From Butyrivibrio sp. NC2002 (GTDB lineage: Bacteria; Bacillota; Clostridia; Lachnospirales; Lachnospiraceae), in assembly GCF_000702265.1 (NCBI RefSeq), contig NZ_JNKZ01000004.1, positions 1 to 64,000 of the forward strand: a stretch of DNA of 64,000 nt, written 5' to 3'. Numbering within the stretch: position 1 is the first letter of the stretch; each line of letters starts with the position of its first letter. The position numbers were made by a program, and so were the translations under genes. The notes beneath the pieces are model-generated. The model saw only the letters and a program-made list of their open reading frames with translations, had not been told where the DNA came from and ran no database searches. Of this stretch, positions 61,231 to 64,000 are shown in pieces.

Positions 61231-63138
61231 CTAGTCTCTATCAACACAAATAAATTTGCCCAATAATGAAAAGAGCATCAACGGATAAAACATCAAAATT
61301 AGCGGCTGCGCGTAACGTGCAAGTGATCTTGGACAGGCAAAAAATATTAGCACAGACAATAATGGAAGTAGCCATACACTCCAAAATCTCCCGTTTCTTC
61401 CTGACGTGGCCAAAAACATAAACACTGTAGCCCATGTATAAAAGGGAACTGCAAAAATCAATCCCCCAAAAGGAATCCTCTGTACAAGCGCAAATATACC
61501 ATATATTTTATCGCTTCTATTTTCATCTATAAAAAATGATCTGATATACAATTCATCATTTTGATCTACTCTACTTCTAAAATACGTAAAGAACGGATGC
61601 CCAATCCACGAAAAATCAAAGTATTTATATGAAGTATTCAATGTAGATGCAAAATAAACTCCCGGATGCTTAAAGAGCATTGCTGCCCAGCACTTTAAGT
61701 ACTCTTTTCTATCTTCTGCTGTAGCCGCCTGTTTATAAGTAAGCTTGATTGGATTAGTCTGCGTAGGATCATATAAATCCATTATTTCATCATAACTGAT
61801 CACAGCATCGATTGCCGCTTTCTCCTTGTCAGTCACTTCATCTTCATAATTCACTACATATCTGGCAGTTTGCTGAAAAAGCACTCCGAGCATTTCCTGT
61901 TTTCCTCCGGGAGAAATGTTTAGTGCATTTAGCAATACCCCTTGCCAAACTACTGAAAAGAATACCAAAGGTACAATAAATGAAATGCAAAGCTGAAGAT
62001 AGTATTTTCTATATGAGATAAGTTCAGCAACAAAAATAGCAATTACAAAATACTTTCCCTGTCCCTTTGACATCATCATCAAAAGAAGCGACATTCCAAG
62101 CAAGATTTGGAACCACCACTTTTTTAAAATCTCTCCTCCTGAGATAACTACCTCCATAAGGGCTGCGCAAGTTGACACGCAGAATATAGAAAAAGTCATA
62201 TCCTTGACCATGCAAACTGAAAGAACCGGAAAATACGGAAACAGTCTGACAAACCAAAGACTGATCTTTTCTGCTTTAAGACTCATACCTAAAGCTTTAA
62301 ACCTCAAAATGAAATGAGAAAGCAAAAGAGCCACCACAATCATCTGCATTAATGAAAAAACAGCTACCCCAACATACGCATTACCAAACACATCGATACC
62401 CAATTTGACAAATGCACCATACAAATAAGTAGTAAAATACGGGTGGTGATCGGTGATAAATATATCCGGTCCCTGCAGAGGAGACACATTTAAAGGGAAT
62501 CCTACATCCCTGTGAAAGAACATTCGAATCTGTTTTTCAGTGTCACCATAATTACTTGTTCCCGGAAAAAACAATATATAATATGGCATCCAGCACAAAA
62601 TCGTTATTACTGTCGAACGCACATAATCTCTTAATGATATTTTCGCCTTTTCAGTTTCCTTACTCTCATTGATCGTATTTAAAACATGATTAAATGCATA
62701 GAAACCAATAGATGAAACATAATACGAAATAAAGAAATAGCTTAAACCTATAAATAATGAACAAAATACCAAATAGCTGCTTGCTCCTATAGCATCAAGC
62801 TTGTTATCAGGTCTAAGATCCGCACTTATGATCTGCATGATTGCAAATGGAATGGAAAAAAGAATTCCTCTCCTTTTATCCGCTGCTGAAATCTGTAACG
62901 AGCAATATAAAAGAGAAACAGCCAATACTCCGGCAAAAATAATAAAATGAAATATTCTGTCAGAACTAATACTTTTTAAAATATTTACAACATATTTCCC
63001 TACCGTAAACAGTAAATTACGACCGGGACTGACATCTCTATACTCAACAGGGATGGTCAGTCCTATCATGATGAAAAATGCCATCATTATATTTTTTATT
63101 TTATTATTCATTAAAGTCTCTTTACCCTGCATAATCAT
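61231..63138 (-). CDS. DUF6020-like GT-C membrane glycosyltransferase
   Basis: A 635-aa protein with about thirteen helices. FFPGTSNYGDTEKQIRMFF (about 196-214) and ITDHHPYFTTYLYG (about 233-246) form the acidic and histidine outer-loop motifs seen in DUF6020 GT-C proteins. The two genes ahead encode a GtrA-like flippase and a GT2 with C-terminal helices, a complete three-component extracytoplasmic glycosylation set. The exact start is unclear: the ATG at 63111 has AAAGAG upstream, the one at 63138 does not. It converges on the GH105-type gene with a 78-nt gap holding that gene's terminator. Confidence 0.78.
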   Translation of the reverse strand: MIMQGKETLMNNKIKNIMMAFFIMIGLTIPVEYRDVSPGRNLLFTVGKYVVNILKSISSDRIFHFIIFAGVLAVSLLYCSLQISAADKRRGILFSIPFAIMQIISADLRPDNKLDAIGASSYLVFCSLFIGLSYFFISYYVSSIGFYAFNHVLNTINESKETEKAKISLRDYVRSTVITILCWMPYYILFFPGTSNYGDTEKQIRMFFHRDVGFPLNVSPLQGPDIFITDHHPYFTTYLYGAFVKLGIDVFGNAYVGVAVFSLMQMIVVALLLSHFILRFKALGMSLKAEKISLWFVRLFPYFPVLSVCMVKDMTFSIFCVSTCAALMEVVISGGEILKKWWFQILLGMSLLLMMMSKGQGKYFVIAIFVAELISYRKYYLQLCISFIVPLVFFSVVWQGVLLNALNISPGGKQEMLGVLFQQTARYVVNYEDEVTDKEKAAIDAVISYDEIMDLYDPTQTNPIKLTYKQAATAEDRKEYLKCWAAMLFKHPGVYFASTLNTSYKYFDFSWIGHPFFTYFRSRVDQNDELYIRSFFIDENRSDKIYGIFALVQRIPFGGLIFAVPFYTWATVFMFLATSGRNGRFWSVWLLPLLSVLIFFACPRSLARYAQPLILMFYPLMLFSLLGKFICVDRD

Positions 63139-63149
63139 GCTTTTTTATC

Positions 63150-63563
63150 TTACGGTTTATTTTTGAAGACATGCTTTTTCCCGGTGAAATAATTTATTAC
63201 TATAACCAAAACTGTTACTATTATTTTGCCATAGAGTTTTTCCATATGTACGACCTCTACCAAAAAGATAAGACCTACATAATCTAAGATCATAGTTGCG
63301 CCACGCCAGAAAACAAATCTGGCAAATTCCTTAACAAGCTCCCATAAATTCTGGCACTTACTCTTAAAGACAAAATTTTTATTACACAAGTAAGCCGCAA
63401 GCTTGACGGTAATAAGTGTGATAATGTTCGCAATTCTATATTCCACACTAAGCAGAACAAGGACGTGAAACATAACAACATTAAGAACGCTTGTAAGCAT
63501 GCCAAATATCGCATATAGCATAGTCTCTTTATTTACAAGCTTCTTCCATATCTTATCTATCAT
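63150..63563 (-). CDS. GtrA/GtcA-family small flippase
   Basis: A 137-aa, four-helix protein of the GtrA family, thought to flip polyprenyl-phosphate monosaccharides. Helices fall at about 15-32, 42-60, 80-103 and 109-125; NKETMLYAIFGMLTSVLNV, LCNKNFVFKSK and NYFTGKKHVFK are family patterns. It is 5 nt after the GT2 gene and 11 nt before the GT-C gene. This order matches the CsbB/GtcA/GT-C systems described in Bacillus and Listeria. Confidence 0.92.
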   Translation of the reverse strand: MIDKIWKKLVNKETMLYAIFGMLTSVLNVVMFHVLVLLSVEYRIANIITLITVKLAAYLCNKNFVFKSKCQNLWELVKEFARFVFWRGATMILDYVGLIFLVEVVHMEKLYGKIIVTVLVIVINYFTGKKHVFKNKP

Positions 63564-63568
63564 ATAAA

Positions 63569-64000
63569 TTAGTTATTCCCATCCTTTTTATCTACAACTA
63601 TGAGATCTTCTGTTACATTCTCTTCACTACATTCGAGTTTTTTGACCCTAAACTGTATATCTTCCAGGATTTTTCTGTTTGCAGCAGTTAAATCTGCCTG
63701 GAATCCCATAAATATCATATGCACTCCGGTCAAAAGCAAGATAGCCATAAGAATTAGTGACTGAATATGCCCTGAAGCGCCAAGACAAAGGAATCTGATT
63801 CCTATAATAAGTCCGGCAATAAGGAATGCAATTCCTACAGTAGAGAAAAAGCGGAGCGGTTTATACATCATGTAGCTTCTGATAATAACTCCTCCGGAAC
63901 GTTTCATATATGCCCACATGCTCTTAAACAGACGGCTCTCTCGAAGCTCAGGATTCGTTGCTATATCAATGCTCTTCATAGCAACCTTATTTCTTCCGCC
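63569..64000 (-). CDS. Polyprenyl-phosphate GT2 glycosyltransferase, C-terminal part (partial)
   Basis: The reading frame continues beyond the right edge without a start, so this is the end of a larger gene; the first visible residues are GGRNKVAMKSIDIATNP. The sequence RNKVAxKSIDIxTNPxxRxSRLFKS is characteristic of the region after the catalytic domain in DPM1/GtrB-like GT2 enzymes of Firmicutes, followed by two transmembrane helices (about residues 49-75 and 80-102 of the visible part) and a charged tail. Its catalytic motifs lie outside the window. It supplies the donor for the GtrA and GT-C proteins encoded next. Confidence 0.85.
   Translation of the reverse strand, partial: GGRNKVAMKSIDIATNPELRESRLFKSMWAYMKRSGGVIIRSYMMYKPLRFFSTVGIAFLIAGLIIGIRFLCLGASGHIQSLILMAILLLTGVHMIFMGFQADLTAANRKILEDIQFRVKKLECSEENVTEDLIVVDKKDGNN

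Noticed and set aside
63569..63979. A complete 136-aa protein starting at 63979
   Set aside because: The frame continues to the window edge with GT2-typical residues, so it is the end of a larger gene.

Overview
The window comes from a Gram-positive, low- to mid-GC Firmicute of the Lachnospiraceae, most like Butyrivibrio or Pseudobutyrivibrio. This is inferred from the 16S 5' end, strong AGGAGG-type ribosome binding sites, the protein styles (RibU with an FMN riboswitch, a TsaB-RimI fusion, many large GT-C membrane proteins) and the lack of outer-membrane machinery. No insertion sequence, phage gene or CRISPR array was seen.

Region 1 (1-12 kb) is mostly housekeeping. On the minus strand lie the 5' end of a 16S rRNA gene, two tRNA-Ser genes just upstream of it, and a likely operon tsaE / tsaB-rimI fusion / rnz / small membrane protein / tsaD / ispD (t6A tRNA modification, tRNA 3' processing, isoprenoid synthesis). 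Facing it on the plus strand are an FMN riboswitch with ribU, and an HD-GYP protein. Then come murA, a LysM-G5-M23 cell-wall peptidase and a small coiled-coil membrane protein. A probable small structured RNA is encoded on the plus strand at about 11.87-12.00 kb, antisense to the relQ tail.

Region 2 (12-34 kb, all minus strand) is a cell-surface polysaccharide locus: RelQ alarmone synthetase, GT2 glycosyltransferases, an LCP attachment enzyme, an initiating polyprenyl-phosphate glycosylphosphotransferase, phosphoglucomutase, three related large GT2 proteins, a fused methyltransferase-kinase, an ABC-2 exporter pair whose ATPase has a Wzt-type C-terminal sugar-binding extension, and dTDP-sugar genes rfbB, rfbA and rfbC (no rfbD in the window). 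The methyltransferase-kinase beside a Wzt-type ATPase resembles the chain-capping and end-recognition logic of some Gram-negative O antigens.

Region 3 (34-49.7 kb) has a Wzy-like polymerase, two half-size EamA transporters, a DUF3431-like protein, an MBOAT acyltransferase with a DltD/AlgJ-like partner and a catalytically degenerate SGNH protein, two more SGNH surface proteins, a uridine kinase, a GT2 plus YkoS-like GT-C pair, and a radical SAM/SPASM protein.

Region 4 (49.8-64 kb) holds several GT-C type membrane glycosyltransferases, a DegT-type aminotransferase, a UDP-glucuronate 4-epimerase-like enzyme, a Wzx flippase with a cytoplasmic GH88/GH105-type hydrolase, and at the edge a GT2 + GtrA + GT-C three-component glycosylation set. 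The locus therefore appears to encode at least two export routes (ABC and Wzx/Wzy) and several extracytoplasmic decoration systems (glycosylation, acylation), with LCP linkage to the wall. Functions are assigned from visible motifs and family knowledge only; no searches were run.
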